The translations under genes and the position numbers were made by a program. Shown one piece after another: positions 6,432 to 7,064 of a DNA stretch of 7,064 bases. Within the stretch, counting starts at the first letter, position 1. Each line of letters opens with the position of its first letter. The notes under the pieces are model-generated. The model searched no databases. It was not told the DNA's origin and saw nothing but the letters and a program-made list of their open reading frames with translations. The stretch is from assembly GCA_903925515.1 (NCBI GenBank), contig CAIYFP010000140.1:1-7064 (forward strand), written 5' to 3'. Origin of the DNA: an uncultured Verrucomicrobiota bacterium (lineage in GTDB: Bacteria > Verrucomicrobiota > Verrucomicrobiia > Limisphaerales > UBA9464).

Positions 6432-7064
6432 ATGGAATACGAAGCGGTCATCGGCCTCGAAACGCACGTCCAGCTCAAGACCCGCTCCAAGATGTGGTGC
6501 GGCTGCGCCAATGCCTTCGGCGCCGACCCCAACACCCATGTCTGCCCCACCTGCCTCGGTCTCCCGGGTGCCCTCCCAGTCGCCAATGCCGAGGCCCTCC
6601 GCCTCACCATCCTCACCGGGCTCCTTCTCGGCTGCGAAATCCCCCCCTTCGCCAAGTTCGATCGCAAGAACTACTTCTACCCCGACTCCGCCAAGAACTA
6701 CCAGATCACCCAGTACGACCAGCCCTCCACCCGCGCCGGCCACCTCGACTTCGAGCTCGCAGGCCAGATCCACCGCGTCCGCATCACCCGCGCACACCTC
6801 GAGGAAGACGTCGGCAAGAACGTCCATTTCGACCGCCTTTCCGGCGTCGATTTCAACCGCGCTGGCGTTCCACTCCTCGAAATCGTCTCCGAACCCGACA
6901 TCACCTCCGCCGACATGGCCCATGCCTACCTCAACGCCCTCGTCGAGGTGCTCGTCCGCGGCGGCATCTCCGACTGCGACATGGAGAAGGGCATGGTGCG
7001 CTGCGACGTCAACGTCTCCGTCCGGCCCAAGGGCTCCTCCACCCTCGGCGCCAAGATCGAGATC
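6432..7064 (+). CDS. gatB: Aspartyl/glutamyl-tRNA amidotransferase subunit B (5' part)
   Basis: The frame is open from ATG 6432 to the window edge, giving the first 211 residues of a protein that is normally about 470-500. GatB is the kinase/transferase subunit of GatCAB. It activates Glu-tRNA(Gln) or Asp-tRNA(Asn) with ATP, so that ammonia released by GatA makes the amide. The start MEYEAVIGLETHVQLKTRSK is canonical. It is followed by the Cys pairs C23-G-C25 and C38-P-T-C41 (zinc-binding in GatB), LGLPGALPVAN, AHLEEDVGK, the GatB signature VDFNRAGVPLLEIVSEPD beginning at V139 (Asp140, Asn142, Arg143), and SDCDMEKGMVRCDVNVSVRP. Nothing is damaged in the visible part. gatC and gatA, often directly upstream of gatB, are absent here; the preceding gene is an alpha/beta hydrolase. 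The upstream sequence has no Shine-Dalgarno. A loose promoter-like pair TTGGCT (6393-6398), 17 bases, CATAAC (6416-6421) would give a leader of only a few bases. Identity is very secure. Confidence 0.97.
   Translation, partial: MEYEAVIGLETHVQLKTRSKMWCGCANAFGADPNTHVCPTCLGLPGALPVANAEALRLTILTGLLLGCEIPPFAKFDRKNYFYPDSAKNYQITQYDQPSTRAGHLDFELAGQIHRVRITRAHLEEDVGKNVHFDRLSGVDFNRAGVPLLEIVSEPDITSADMAHAYLNALVEVLVRGGISDCDMEKGMVRCDVNVSVRPKGSSTLGAKIEI

Noticed and set aside
5093..6667. Open frame of 524 codons on the - strand across the hydrolase and the start of gatB
   Set aside because: It is Gly/Glu/Asp/Arg-rich low-complexity sequence running across two well-supported genes and their spacer. It is a shadow frame.

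Overview
The window is a stretch of GC-rich bacterial chromosome holding five protein genes, two of them cut by the window edges. In order: the 3' end of a PQQ-type beta-propeller gene (+), a NusG-family transcription factor paralog (+), a very large secreted CotH-kinase/lamin-tail protein (-), a lipoprotein alpha/beta hydrolase (+), and the 5' part of gatB (+). I found no RNA gene, CRISPR array, insertion sequence, integrase or attachment site. No stretch longer than about 130 bases lacks a gene.

The organism is most likely a member of the Verrucomicrobiota, perhaps near Pedosphaera/Limisphaera. This is inference from gene style: PQQ propellers, NusG/UpxY-type paralogs, and giant secreted proteins that combine a jelly-roll-like N-terminus, lamin-tail domains, chitobiase-type C-terminal domains and a CotH kinase core are common there. 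High GC and the presence of GatB (indirect Gln-tRNA or Asn-tRNA synthesis) fit. No single marker in the window proves it.

Layout: bases 1-1250 are co-directional (propeller, then NusG-like, 89 bases apart). The NusG-like gene converges on the CotH gene, with 33 bases between their stops. The CotH gene (1284-5150) and the hydrolase gene (5279-6352) diverge from a 128-base spacer. gatB starts 79 bases after the hydrolase, across a 21-base tandem repeat that carries the hydrolase stop codon. These genes do not form an obvious pathway. The window looks like a housekeeping gene (gatB) beside envelope and secreted functions.

The clearest window-wide signal is strand asymmetry. The + strand is strongly C-rich whichever strand is coding, so + genes favour C-ending codons (GTC, CTC, GCC) while the - gene favours G-ending ones (GTG, TTG, GCG). 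A second pattern is that no gene start has a convincing Shine-Dalgarno sequence. I see no convincing undescribed multi-gene system. The items most worth following up are the domain architecture of the CotH protein and the NusG paralog with no obvious target operon.
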